A stretch of 64,000 nucleotides of DNA, from positions 5,952,001-6,016,000 of the forward strand of contig NZ_CP059724.1 in assembly GCF_022369515.1 (NCBI RefSeq). The letters are read 5' to 3'. The notes below the pieces were generated by a model that was given only the letters and a program-made list of their open reading frames with translations, was not told the DNA's origin and made no database searches. The DNA comes from Paenibacillus sp. 19GGS1-52 (GTDB taxonomy: Bacteria > Bacillota > Bacilli > Paenibacillales > Paenibacillaceae). The stretch's first letter is position 1. Each line of letters begins with the position of its first letter. The translations under genes were made by a program, and so were the position numbers. Below are positions 42,046 to 51,235 of the stretch, in pieces.

Positions 42046-43989
42046 ATGGATTTTGAAAGATTTAAGGTGCATGGCGAACCGTTGATCTACGGAGCAATGA
42101 TTAGTATCGCTCTGGCTACGATCGGAATTATCATCGGTCTAACCTATTTTAAAAAATGGGGCTACCTCTGGCGCGAATGGCTAACCACAGTAGATCATAA
42201 ACGTATTGGGGTTATGTACATCCTTGCTGCGCTGCTTATGCTCTTCCGCGGTGGCGTCGACGCTATGATGATGCGCCTGCAAACCGCAGCGCCGGAAATG
42301 AAGTTTCTAGATGCGCAGCATTATAACGAGGTCTTTACCACTCACGGCTTGATCATGATCCTCTTTATGGCAATGCCGTTTATCATCGGACTGATGAATG
42401 TTATCGTTCCCTTGCAGATCGGGGCTAGAGACGTTGCCTTTCCTCGTCTGAATGCCGTCAGCTTCTGGCTCTTCTTCTTCGGAGCGATGCTGCTAAATAT
42501 TTCATTTGTTATCGGGGGATCGCCTGATGCTGGCTGGTCCGCATATTTCCCGCTCGCGAGTCTGGAGTTCAGTCCAACAGTAGGTAACAACTACTACTCC
42601 CTCGCCCTGCAGATATCCGGTATCGGTACGCTGCTCACAGGCGTCAACTTTATTGTGACGATTCTGAAAATGCGTGCACCAGGCATGAAGCTGATGAAGA
42701 TGCCTATGTTTATCTGGTCCGCGTTGCTTACGAACGTAATTATTGTCTTCGCTTTTCCAGTGCTGACCGTAGCACTTGCCTTGATGATGTTTGACCGGCT
42801 ATTCGGCTCTCAATTCTTCACCATGTCGAACGGCGGTATGGATATGCTCTGGGCCAACCTGTTCTGGGTATGGGGACATCCCGAGGTCTACATCGTTGTA
42901 TTGCCGGCTTTCGGTATATACAGTGAGATTATCGCGACCTTCTCCAAGAAGAACCTGTACGGCTACACCTCCATGGTCTTCAGTATGGTGATTATCTCGC
43001 TCTTGTCCTTCCTGGTTTGGGCTCACCATTTCTACACCATGGGCCAAGGGGCAATGGTCAACGGCTTCTTCTCCATTACAACGATGGCTATTGCTGTACC
43101 GACAGGGGTTAAGATATTCAACTGGCTATTTACCCTCCGAAAAGGGCGAATCACCTTCACCACCCCTATGCTATACACGCTAGCCTTTATACCAATCTTT
43201 ACGATTGGCGGGGTGACCGGTGTCATGCTGGCGATGGCCAGTGCCGATTACCAGTACCATAACACCATGTTCCTGGTAGCGCATTTCCACTACGTTCTAA
43301 TTCCTGGTGCGGTATTTGCTGTTATTGCAGGCTTCCATTATTGGTTCCCTAAAGTATTCGGCTTCCGCCTAAATGACCGCCTCGGCAGACATGCCTTCTG
43401 GTGGATTGCCATTTCCTTTAACGTAACCTTCTTCCCTCTATTCCTGTTGGGACTGATGGGAATGACTCGCCGGACATACACCTATTCTGCAGAAACAGGC
43501 TTTGGTCCGCTCAATTCGCTTTCTTTTGTCGGGGCGCTTGGTCTGTGTATCGGGTTTGTCATTTTGGTCTACAACATCTATTGGAGTACACGTTATATGC
43601 CAAAGGATACGAACGGAGATCCTTGGGATGGACGTACCTTGGAATGGGCAACGAATAGTCCAATTCCGGCTTATAACTTTGCCATTGTTCCAAAAGTACA
43701 AACTCGCGATGCCTTCTGGGCTTCCAAGGTAGATAATATCCCGCTCTTTGAGGAAAAAATCACCAAAATTCATATGCCTAGCAACACTGGCAAGCCGTTT
43801 ATCATGGGCGTTATCTTCTTCATCTTTGGCTTCTCCATGGTATTCAGTCTCTGGATTCCGGCGATTGTGGCAGCAGTGGGTATCGTTATTGTCATGGCCA
43901 CCATGTCCTTTGACCGCGATCACGGGTTCTATATTTCAGCCGAAGAAGTTATAGCTACAGAAAAGAAATTGCGGGGTGAGACTGTATGA
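42046..43989 (+). CDS. qoxB: Quinol oxidase (aa3 type) subunit I
   Basis: About 647 residues, the catalytic heme-copper subunit with about 14-15 membrane helices. Heme and CuB ligands are visible: FTTHGLIMI (low-spin heme His), WGHPEVYIVVLPAFG (CuB His and the cross-linked Tyr region), WAHHFYTMG (CuB His pair) and VAHFHYVLIPG (both heme axial His). It reduces O2 to water with quinol electrons and pumps protons. AAAGGAGCTACCCTA precedes the ATG at 42046; an upstream TTG is unlikely. It overlaps qoxC by 4 bp. Confidence 0.96.
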   Translation: MDFERFKVHGEPLIYGAMISIALATIGIIIGLTYFKKWGYLWREWLTTVDHKRIGVMYILAALLMLFRGGVDAMMMRLQTAAPEMKFLDAQHYNEVFTTHGLIMILFMAMPFIIGLMNVIVPLQIGARDVAFPRLNAVSFWLFFFGAMLLNISFVIGGSPDAGWSAYFPLASLEFSPTVGNNYYSLALQISGIGTLLTGVNFIVTILKMRAPGMKLMKMPMFIWSALLTNVIIVFAFPVLTVALALMMFDRLFGSQFFTMSNGGMDMLWANLFWVWGHPEVYIVVLPAFGIYSEIIATFSKKNLYGYTSMVFSMVIISLLSFLVWAHHFYTMGQGAMVNGFFSITTMAIAVPTGVKIFNWLFTLRKGRITFTTPMLYTLAFIPIFTIGGVTGVMLAMASADYQYHNTMFLVAHFHYVLIPGAVFAVIAGFHYWFPKVFGFRLNDRLGRHAFWWIAISFNVTFFPLFLLGLMGMTRRTYTYSAETGFGPLNSLSFVGALGLCIGFVILVYNIYWSTRYMPKDTNGDPWDGRTLEWATNSPIPAYNFAIVPKVQTRDAFWASKVDNIPLFEEKITKIHMPSNTGKPFIMGVIFFIFGFSMVFSLWIPAIVAAVGIVIVMATMSFDRDHGFYISAEEVIATEKKLRGETV

Positions 43990-44582
43990 AAATAGATGCG
44001 TCTAAGCCGCTGGAATATTCGACTGAGGAGAACAGCAATAAAATTTTTGGCTTCTGGGTGTTTCTTGGAGCCGAGATTGCGCTGTTCGCCACTCTCTTCA
44101 CCGTTTACTTTGTCATGGTAACGCGTTTTGCAAGCGGCCCTAACGGTAGTGAGTTATTTAAAATTACCCCTGTGCTGTTTGAGACCTTTCTTCTGCTCTC
44201 AAGTTCGTTCACGATCGGCCTAGCCGTTCATGCCATGCGTCACGGCTTCAAGAAAGCTATGATGGTCTTCATCGGCTTAACACTCGTGATGGGTCTCGGC
44301 TTCCTTGGTATTGAAATCTCGGAATTCGTCACCTATATTCATGAGGGAGCTACACTCCAGACCAGCGGCTTCTTGTCCAGTCTCTTTGTACTACTCGGAA
44401 CGCATGGAGCTCACGTTTCCTTTGGTTTCTTGTGGGGTTCGGCAATCCTGATCCAGGTCTGGCGGCAAGGGATTAACCCAGCTACCGCCAATAAGACCTT
44501 TATCTTCTCACTGTACTGGCATTTTCTAGATGTTGTCTGGATCTTTATCTTCAGCTTCGTCTACCTGAAAGGACTGATGTGA
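43986..44582 (+). CDS. qoxC: Quinol oxidase (aa3 type) subunit III
   Basis: 198 residues with five membrane helices; IFGFWVFLGAEIALFATLF and the C-terminal LYWHFLDVVWIFIFSFVYL are characteristic of subunit III. It supports stability and proton uptake of subunit I. The ATG overlaps the qoxB stop. Confidence 0.95.
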   Translation: MKIDASKPLEYSTEENSNKIFGFWVFLGAEIALFATLFTVYFVMVTRFASGPNGSELFKITPVLFETFLLLSSSFTIGLAVHAMRHGFKKAMMVFIGLTLVMGLGFLGIEISEFVTYIHEGATLQTSGFLSSLFVLLGTHGAHVSFGFLWGSAILIQVWRQGINPATANKTFIFSLYWHFLDVVWIFIFSFVYLKGLM

Positions 44583-44583
44583 C

Positions 44584-44877
44584 ATGATGAAGCAACTGTT
44601 TCCAATTCGCCATGTGATGGGTTATCTGGCCTCTCTTGTCCTTTCTGCCGCTGCACTCACTGTGATTTATGCTGATCTGTCTGATTCAGCAAATATCGTT
44701 ATTCTGTTAATTACAGCACTGATTCAGGCATCGTTGCAGCTGTTCCTGTTCATGCATATCGGAGAAAATGCCGAGACCAAAACAGAATTATACCTCAATA
44801 TTGCCTACGCATTATTTGTGGGTTTGGTCACGATATTCGGAACACTGTTTATCTTCGTATGGGGCTGGTATTCTTAA
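44584..44877 (+). CDS. qoxD: Quinol oxidase (aa3 type) subunit IV
   Basis: 97 residues with three membrane helices, of the CyoD/QoxD type (LQLFLFMHIGENAETK). It assists CuB assembly. The gene begins 1 bp after the qoxC stop and ends just before a strong terminator. Confidence 0.94.
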   Translation: MMKQLFPIRHVMGYLASLVLSAAALTVIYADLSDSANIVILLITALIQASLQLFLFMHIGENAETKTELYLNIAYALFVGLVTIFGTLFIFVWGWYS

Positions 44878-44896
44878 CTCCTCTTGAAATGAATAT

Positions 44897-44947
44897 GGGC
44901 TATCCCACAAGCCATGAAAATGGCTGAAGGGATAGCCCTTTTTTTTC
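44897..44947 (+). terminator. Terminator after qoxABCD
   Basis: GGGCTATCCC pairs with GGGATAGCCC, with an inner AGCCAT/ATGGCT stem, followed by eight T on the plus strand. Confidence 0.92.
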
Positions 44948-45037
44948 GAGGAAGTTTCCGCAGGCGATTGGAGCATCTCTACGTGAACGACATACCAAAA
45001 AATCATCTCGTTTGTGTCGCCGCTACGGAGCAAAACA

Positions 45038-45080
45038 AAGACTAGCCAGTCTCCGATACTTGGAGACTGGCTAGTCTTTT
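45038..45080. terminator. Terminator after the chemoreceptor gene
   Basis: A perfect 16-bp stem, AGACTAGCCAGTCTCC with GGAGACTGGCTAGTCT, and T-rich flanks on both strands. It is about 30 bp beyond the chemoreceptor stop. Confidence 0.92.
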
Positions 45081-45108
45081 ATATTTTATAACTTCGAAGT
45101 GCAAGTAG

Positions 45109-46818
45109 CTATAACCTGAACCGCGATAGACTCTTCTGCAGTTCCTCTGCCAGCGTGGCCAGATATTGAGCTGAAGCCAACATTTCCCCCATAGCAGTAA
45201 GTTGCTCCTCGCTAGCAGTTCTTGTGTCTTGAATGTCCTCTGCTCCTTTATTCGAGATCGCTTGAACCTGATCCATAGCCTCAGCGACGCCCTGTGATTC
45301 TTTTGAAATATGACCCATAGCCGCTCTGATCTCCTCAGTCTGACGGGTCGAGTCCTTTATAGAGTTCTGAATCTCTACAAAAGCCTGGGATACCAGCTCA
45401 CTTTGCGCTACACCATGCGACACTAACCGGGAACCCAGTACCATCGACTCCACGGCACTTCCGGTTTGCTGCTGAATGTGTGTAATAATGTCTGTAATTT
45501 GCAGCGAGCTTACCCCCGTTGCTTCCGCCAGCTTGCGAATCTCTTCGGCAACTACAGCAAAGCCTTGGCCATGCTCGCCAGCTCTGGATGCTTCTATCGA
45601 CGCATTAAGCGACAATAGATTTGTCTGACTGGCAATTTCGTTAATAGTAGTAATAATGGTATTGATCTCCTGCGAAAGTCTACCCAGATTACTGACAACC
45701 TCCTGGCTCTCTGTCACACTTGTGTCGATTTCTTTCATTTGAGTGATGATTTGATGTACAGCCTCCGCACCGCGGTCCGTTGCAACGGCGGCTATACTCA
45801 TAAGATCTGACATCTCATTACTGCTGCGTTCAACTGCTGATATATCCTCTGCCATAGCCTGCACGGATTGCGAAGTACGGTTAATGCTGCCCAGCTGTTC
45901 ATCAAAGCCGTCTGCAATCTCACCGGAGGTCTCGGCAATTACTTTAGAAGCCAGCGAGGTCTGCACCGCACTTGCACTCATCTCCTCCGCTGAAGCCGAT
46001 AACATCTCTACACTCTCCGTAACCCCCTGCATCATTGTCCGCAGACTGCCAAGCATGCTATTAAAGGAACGGTTAATAAGGCCGATCTCGTCATTGGAAT
46101 CATAGACAACTGCAGCTGTCAGATCTCCTTCTTCCGCACGCTTCATCAATCCTTGCAGCTCTTTCAGCGGTTTCGTAATTAACCGGGTGATGATCACGCT
46201 GATCCAAACACAAATGATCCAAACAATAGTAATAAAAAGAATATTTAGCATCTTGAATTTATCTGCGCTGGCTACGGTATCCGTGTTATGAACCGCAGCA
46301 TCTTTAAGCAGCAATTCAGCTGTATCATCAAGTAGAGCAACCATTTTCTCTCGGGAACTACTAAATTCACTTCCGGAGAATAAGTCATACCCCTCATTAT
46401 TCATATTATTATCGCCGAGCTGGACAATATTATCGCGTTGGGCACGATAGTTCGACAGCAAGGAAATATACTCATTAACTTTTCCGGTAACAGTATTATC
46501 CTTGAAGGAGATCAGCTTCAGCTTGCTTAACAGATCATCGTTCTTTTTAATATTTTGCTTGATGCTGTTAGTAAGCTCCTTATTCCCTGCATCATCCGTT
46601 GACAATAGATTTTCTAGTAAAAAAGATTCAATAGCCCGATTATTACCCCGTATTTGTGTTATATAGGAAATTGGGAGCAGGTTCTCATTATAGGTATCCG
46701 TTGATCTGCCAGCCATTTTATCTGTTGTGACAATGCCGGTAATCCCTATTGCCAGAAGCATTATAATAACTACTACCATCAGTAGTGCCATTTTGTGTTT
46801 CACTTGCAAATTCCTCAT
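45109..46818 (-). CDS. Methyl-accepting chemotaxis protein (four-helix-bundle sensor)
   Basis: About 569 residues. Membrane helix (about 10-30), extracytoplasmic four-helix-bundle sensor (about 35-190), second membrane helix, HAMP (ITRLITKPLKELQGLMKRAE), then a long coiled signalling domain with the hairpin tip EIASQTNLLSLNASIEASRA and GFAVVAEEIRKLAE. It reports an unknown ligand to CheA/CheW. The ATG at 46818 is preferred to the ATG at 46887, which would add a non-family extension; the ribosome binding site is weak in either case. No che gene is adjacent. Confidence 0.93.
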   Translation of the reverse strand: MRNLQVKHKMALLMVVVIIMLLAIGITGIVTTDKMAGRSTDTYNENLLPISYITQIRGNNRAIESFLLENLLSTDDAGNKELTNSIKQNIKKNDDLLSKLKLISFKDNTVTGKVNEYISLLSNYRAQRDNIVQLGDNNMNNEGYDLFSGSEFSSSREKMVALLDDTAELLLKDAAVHNTDTVASADKFKMLNILFITIVWIICVWISVIITRLITKPLKELQGLMKRAEEGDLTAAVVYDSNDEIGLINRSFNSMLGSLRTMMQGVTESVEMLSASAEEMSASAVQTSLASKVIAETSGEIADGFDEQLGSINRTSQSVQAMAEDISAVERSSNEMSDLMSIAAVATDRGAEAVHQIITQMKEIDTSVTESQEVVSNLGRLSQEINTIITTINEIASQTNLLSLNASIEASRAGEHGQGFAVVAEEIRKLAEATGVSSLQITDIITHIQQQTGSAVESMVLGSRLVSHGVAQSELVSQAFVEIQNSIKDSTRQTEEIRAAMGHISKESQGVAEAMDQVQAISNKGAEDIQDTRTASEEQLTAMGEMLASAQYLATLAEELQKSLSRFRL

Positions 46819-46965
46819 GTCTTGATCCCGCCTTCTAGATGACTTTACGCATACACCTAGTATATCGGTGAAAAAGATCGAATACATGACATCAATACTG
46901 AGAACATTGTCGAATTATAGAAAATATGTCGTATGAGTCCTGAAACTAACCCTATTAGTGGGTCT

Positions 46966-47655
46966 TTATTCCTGCTGCAGCAGACCATATTTCTTGCGGA
47001 AACGCTGCAGCACCTTGATCCAGCCTCCAGCCAATAGGGATAGAAAGAAAACATTGGATAAAGCATGGGCCAGATCAAAATAAAAGCTGGAAGCATACGC
47101 AGCGGCCACAAGGCCCCAGCTAAAGGCATCAGGCAAACTGATAATATACCATATATTCATGATCCAGCCGAACAGAAATCCCCAGATGAAGCCGAAGATT
47201 AGCATCCCGGTTCTTGTTCGCATCCACCTGGTATTGCGCAACCAGCCCGCCGTGAGGCCGACCATTCCCCAAGCGAACATCTGCCAGGGCGTCCAGGGGC
47301 CTTGACCAAAATAAACATTGGAGACAAGCGCAGCAACTGCCCCAATGATAAATCCTGCCTCCGCTCCGAAAACATAGGCCGAAAGGATTACGATTGCCGA
47401 CACCGGCTTAACGCTGGGCAAGGCTGCAAAAGGAATCCGGCTGACGGCTGCTACAGCAGATAATACAGCCAACAGTACCAGCTCGCGCGATTCAAGAGCT
47501 CTGCGCTCCAATCTTACAAATAGCGGAAACAGCGCTGCAGCAACCATTACCAGACTAAGCAGGATATAATGACGGTCCTTCAGTGCGGCGGTAAGCGCCA
47601 GCATCACTACAAATAACGCCAGGGCAATCAGGAGCGGAAAGCGAAATCGGGCCAT
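46966..47655 (-). CDS. ECF transporter S component, probable cobalamin type
   Basis: 229 residues with about seven membrane helices and an S-component signature region (AFAALPSVKPVSAIVILS-like, read at PFAALPSVKPVSAIVIL, and FGAEAGFIIGAVAALVSN). S components bind one vitamin and dock on the shared energising module. The T and A1-A2 genes lie directly upstream on the same strand, and a cobalamin riboswitch heads the cluster, so cobalamin or a precursor is the likely substrate (inference). It begins 3 bp after the ATPase stop. Confidence 0.85.
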   Translation of the reverse strand: MARFRFPLLIALALFVVMLALTAALKDRHYILLSLVMVAAALFPLFVRLERRALESRELVLLAVLSAVAAVSRIPFAALPSVKPVSAIVILSAYVFGAEAGFIIGAVAALVSNVYFGQGPWTPWQMFAWGMVGLTAGWLRNTRWMRTRTGMLIFGFIWGFLFGWIMNIWYIISLPDAFSWGLVAAAYASSFYFDLAHALSNVFFLSLLAGGWIKVLQRFRKKYGLLQQE

Positions 47656-47658
47656 TGC

Positions 47659-49350
47659 TTAATTCACATCCTCTATAGTCAATGCTTGCGGCAGCCAATC
47701 CCGCACCATGCGGTTTACAGCTGTAGTATAGAAATAATTCGCACTAAAAAAGCTTTCCGGCGCACCTTCCGCCGTAATACCTCCGTCAAAGAGCATCGCA
47801 CAGCGTGAAGCATATTTGGCTGCAAACTCCACATCATGCGTCACAATGACGATGCTTGCCCCTCGGCTTCGCAAGTGCTGCAGCAGCGAGGCCAAACTTT
47901 CCTTTGCCCCAGGATCTAATCCCTTGGTAGGCTCATCCAGCAGCAGGATATCAGGCTTCAGCAGCAATACCATCGCCAGCGCGACCTTCTGCTGCTGTCC
48001 ACCGCTAATATCCTGCGGATGGCTTCCCCATAGGTCTTGAAGCTGAAAGATATCGGTCAATCCTGCAATTTCATGCTGGGACTCTGCTTCCGTCATCCTG
48101 GCATACTGCGCCATATGCTGCAGTTCTTCCAATACCGTGTCCTGGCTGAAATAGAGTAACGGATTCTGCGCCAGATATCCGGCGCTTACTCCTTTGGCGA
48201 GCTCTGCCTTGCCTCGCTGTGGCTTCGCAAGGCCGCTGATCACATGCAGCAGTGTGGACTTCCCCGCACCGTTTCCGCCCATGATGGTCAGAAGCTCCCC
48301 CCGAAACAGCGATAATGACAGCTTCTTCAGCACCTCCGGTCCATCCTTCTCATACCGGAAGGTAACCTCACGGCAGTTCAGCAGTACCTCTGCTTGTTTG
48401 GCAGACGACCGTGATCTTGCGACTCTGGCTGCACCATCGGTGGATTGCCCTGCATTTGCCGCAAATCCAGCAACCTCAGATTCTCCAGCTGCTGTCTCCA
48501 ATAACTGCCGCTTTTGCAGCCATTGCTTGCCCTCGCGAACGGTCAGCGGAAGAGAACTCAGCTCCGCAGACTCCGCTTCAGGCGAGAGTCGCAGAAACAG
48601 GCGGGCTGCCGTAGGCAAATAAGCTAAATGAGACGGAGATAGCTCTTTGCCGATCCTCCGCACCATTTCCCGCGGGCTGCCGTAGGCCTTCAAGGCCCCA
48701 TCTTCCATTAGCAGGACACGGTCAGCTAAGGGCAGCACCTCTTCCAGCCTATGTTCGCTGATGATTATAGTCATCGACATTTCCTCATTCAAACGCTGTA
48801 GAATTCCGATGAATTCCCTTGCAGCCACGGGGTCCAGCTGTGAGGTCGGCTCATCCAGCAGCAGCAGCTTGGGCTGAAGCAGCAGGACGGAGGCCAGATT
48901 AAGCAGTTGCTTTTGTCCACCAGAAAGCTCGTGCACCGACTTATATAACAAAGGCTCCAACCCGAACAGTCCGGAAATTTCCGCCAGTCTGCTGCGCATT
49001 ACGGAAGGTGGATAACCCATATTCTCCATGGAAAAAGCCAGCTCATGCCATACGGTATCCATCACTATCTGCGCATCCGGGTTCTGGAACACCATCCCGA
49101 TCTCTCCGGCTGCTCTTTCCGGTGACAACTCGGCCAGCAGCTGGCCTTTATACTTGAGCGTTCCACTGCCGGTCCCCACGGGTGTAAGCTCCCGCTTCAG
49201 GTGACGCAGGAGTGTTGTTTTGCCGCAGCCCGAAGGTCCGCAGAGCACTACAAATTCCCCTTCATTTACCGTGAACGAAAGCTCATGGAGCGAGTCCCTG
49301 CTTTCATCGGGGTAACGGAAGGATAACCGCTCCGCCGTGATGATCTCCAT
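47659..49350 (-). CDS. ECF transporter fused ATPase (A1-A2)
   Basis: About 563 residues containing two complete ABC ATPase domains. The first has CGPSGCGKTTLLRHL and LSGGQKQLLNLASVL with LLLDEPTSQLDPVA; the second GGNGAGKSTLLHV and ISGGQQQKVALAMVL with LLLDEPTKGLDPG. A linker of about 60 Ala/Ser-rich residues separates them. This duplicated form replaces separate EcfA1 and EcfA2. GGGAG precedes the ATG at 49350, which lies inside the 3' end of the T-component gene. Confidence 0.93.
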   Translation of the reverse strand: MEIITAERLSFRYPDESRDSLHELSFTVNEGEFVVLCGPSGCGKTTLLRHLKRELTPVGTGSGTLKYKGQLLAELSPERAAGEIGMVFQNPDAQIVMDTVWHELAFSMENMGYPPSVMRSRLAEISGLFGLEPLLYKSVHELSGGQKQLLNLASVLLLQPKLLLLDEPTSQLDPVAAREFIGILQRLNEEMSMTIIISEHRLEEVLPLADRVLLMEDGALKAYGSPREMVRRIGKELSPSHLAYLPTAARLFLRLSPEAESAELSSLPLTVREGKQWLQKRQLLETAAGESEVAGFAANAGQSTDGAARVARSRSSAKQAEVLLNCREVTFRYEKDGPEVLKKLSLSLFRGELLTIMGGNGAGKSTLLHVISGLAKPQRGKAELAKGVSAGYLAQNPLLYFSQDTVLEELQHMAQYARMTEAESQHEIAGLTDIFQLQDLWGSHPQDISGGQQQKVALAMVLLLKPDILLLDEPTKGLDPGAKESLASLLQHLRSRGASIVIVTHDVEFAAKYASRCAMLFDGGITAEGAPESFFSANYFYTTAVNRMVRDWLPQALTIEDVN

Positions 49351-50210
49351 AACCATTTCTCCCTTCCTTCCAGCCCTAAGGGCGTCAGCACGAACAGGCA
49401 AAAGCTCGCGAACACTGCAGCTTCGTCCCAGCTGAATACCGCGGGCTTCATGCGTGGATAGATCTCCAGCATGGCGTATCCTTGCAGCCAGCCAAGCAGT
49501 GTAAACAGACCGCTGACCGTTAGTACAATTAAGATCCAGATATCCTGCCGGTCCAGCTTGTAGATTCCGTAATTGCTGCGTTTATGGAGGCCATAACCGC
49601 GGGCTTTCATTGAATCGGCACTTTGCAGCGCCTCCTCCAGCGACCAGGTTAAGAGCACCTTGAGCAGCGTCATACCGTCTTTCATTCTTTTACGCAACTT
49701 CCCCGAGTTAACGTTAATGCCTCTAATGCTCTGAATTAAGGTGATCTGGCGCAGACGCCTTTGGAACAACGGTACAAACCGGATAGCCATCAGGCTCAGC
49801 AGCGCAGTTCTCGGTGCCGCTGCTGCGAACAAATACATAAATTTATCTGTCGTGACTGTGTAGTTATAAGACATAAATACGATAAAAATCGTCAACAGCA
49901 CCAGCATCATCATCACTCCATAGAGCACGGCTTCAAGCGTAATCGGCTGATCCAGCAAATAAAACAGGATATTAGCGCCTCTATGCGAGAACAACGGATT
50001 CATTACGGCAACGGAACCGGCCATCAGCAGGTAAAAGGGCAGGGCTCGCAGTAAATGCCGCCCCTGCCCCTGCATAAGCAGCAGCCCCAATACTCCAATC
50101 ATTTCCGTAAGCAAAAACACGGGGTGAAACAGCAGAGCAGCGAACAGCAGCAGCCCTGCATAATATAATAAAGTTACGGCTGGATGCATGGAACGGAAGC
50201 CATTGTTCAT
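49266..50210 (-). CDS. ECF transporter T component
   Basis: 314 residues with five or six membrane helices and the coupling helix in SLEEALQSADSMKARGYGL, the Ala-Arg-Gly signature of EcfT that contacts the ATPases. The last ~28 residues (KWLWRSSRRSGYPSVTPMKA) come from an 85-bp overlap with the ATPase gene and look out of frame with the family, so this tail may be dispensable. It starts 4 bp inside the end of the DUF4430 lipoprotein gene. Confidence 0.88.
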   Translation of the reverse strand: MNNGFRSMHPAVTLLYYAGLLLFAALLFHPVFLLTEMIGVLGLLLMQGQGRHLLRALPFYLLMAGSVAVMNPLFSHRGANILFYLLDQPITLEAVLYGVMMMLVLLTIFIVFMSYNYTVTTDKFMYLFAAAAPRTALLSLMAIRFVPLFQRRLRQITLIQSIRGINVNSGKLRKRMKDGMTLLKVLLTWSLEEALQSADSMKARGYGLHKRSNYGIYKLDRQDIWILIVLTVSGLFTLLGWLQGYAMLEIYPRMKPAVFSWDEAAVFASFCLFVLTPLGLEGREKWLWRSSRRSGYPSVTPMKAGTRSMSFRSR

Positions 50211-51130
50211 GGCCCCTTGGCTCCGATATCCTTGCCCATATCAAGCGTGTACAGCCAATCAATCGTATCTCCCGCCTTCACGGTATAGGCCCCTGCGCTT
50301 TTGCTCGGGAATTCTCCATTTACCCGGTACATCCAGCCGCTCTCCGCACCATGGTCGAATTCGTACAGATTATCAATGCCTTCGATGTAGGAAAATCCTT
50401 TGGCACCGCTAAATTCCATCTGCATTTTATTCGCGCGGGTAACTCGCTTGAGCAGATCCAGCACACTGTCGCCCTCCTCCAACTTCACTGAGGTGGCAGA
50501 CATAATAATGCCAAACTCCTTATCCCCGACGATGGATAGGGTGGCGGTGCTTGCTGCTGCATTGTCCGCAGGTTTCACCGAAGCTGCGGGTTGAACTGCT
50601 GTCGCCGGCTTCGCTGTGGACGGCGGCTTGGCCGTAGCCGTTGGCTGTGCAGCAGCTATAGACGGCGCAGAGACCTGCGCAGATGGAGAGCCTCCATCTG
50701 CGTGATCTGCTTCTGGCGAAGCCTTAGAAGCAGAACCAGCATTGCCGGCAGCCGGACTTGGCGTTGCTGCCGGTGTGGTTCCTGCCGGAGCCGCAGCCGA
50801 CTCCGGGCCGGAAGCAGCCGCAGGCTTGCCGCTCGGCGCGGCAGTCGCTGGCTGTGCTGTGCCTTCGCCTGCGGCTGCGGCTTGCGCAGACGCGTTGGCG
50901 CCTGTGGCAGGAGGCGCGGACTGCAGCGCCCCTGTTCCTGCTTCCGGCACCGATGCAGAGCCGGAAGCCTCAGCCTCAGCCCCGCTGCTCTCTAAGTTAC
51001 CGCTAACGTTCGAAGTCGTTTTTGCACCAGAAGCTTGCGGTTCACCGGAAGAACATCCAGTCACCAAGATTAGAGTTATGGGCAGGACTACCAGAAAAAT
51101 ATTTAGTAAACGTGTAGCTAGTTTGGACAT
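50207..51130 (-). CDS. DUF4430 (transcobalamin C-terminal-like) lipoprotein
   Basis: About 307 residues. Lipobox LVTGC, then about 170 residues of Ala/Pro/Ser/Gly low complexity, then a C-terminal DUF4430 domain (from about 195): LSIVGDKEFGIIMSATSVKL, FSYIEGIDNLYEFDHGAESG and WMYRVNGEFPSKSAGAY. This domain is related to the beta domain of transcobalamin and intrinsic factor. The long disordered linker would lift it from the membrane through the wall. In this operon it probably hands cobalamin to the ECF S component (inference). GGAGGTG precedes the ATG at 51130. Confidence 0.82.
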   Translation of the reverse strand: MSKLATRLLNIFLVVLPITLILVTGCSSGEPQASGAKTTSNVSGNLESSGAEAEASGSASVPEAGTGALQSAPPATGANASAQAAAAGEGTAQPATAAPSGKPAAASGPESAAAPAGTTPAATPSPAAGNAGSASKASPEADHADGGSPSAQVSAPSIAAAQPTATAKPPSTAKPATAVQPAASVKPADNAAASTATLSIVGDKEFGIIMSATSVKLEEGDSVLDLLKRVTRANKMQMEFSGAKGFSYIEGIDNLYEFDHGAESGWMYRVNGEFPSKSAGAYTVKAGDTIDWLYTLDMGKDIGAKGP

Positions 51131-51235
51131 TATTCTGCACACCTCCGTAAAAAGGGAAAAGAACGAGGGCTGGCAATAACCTCCCCCGTTCCATCCCTTC
51201 TCTATATACTTTCAATTGGACGTTAAGACAATTAT

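Noticed and set aside
44812..45033. 73-codon minus-strand frame overlapping the qoxD end and the qox terminator
   Set aside because: It runs through a strong terminator and antisense to qoxD, with no ribosome binding site.
50591..50995. Long Arg/Cys-rich and Ala-rich plus-strand frames over the lipoprotein linker
   Set aside because: They are shadows of the GC-rich Ala/Pro/Ser linker of the minus-strand DUF4430 lipoprotein.
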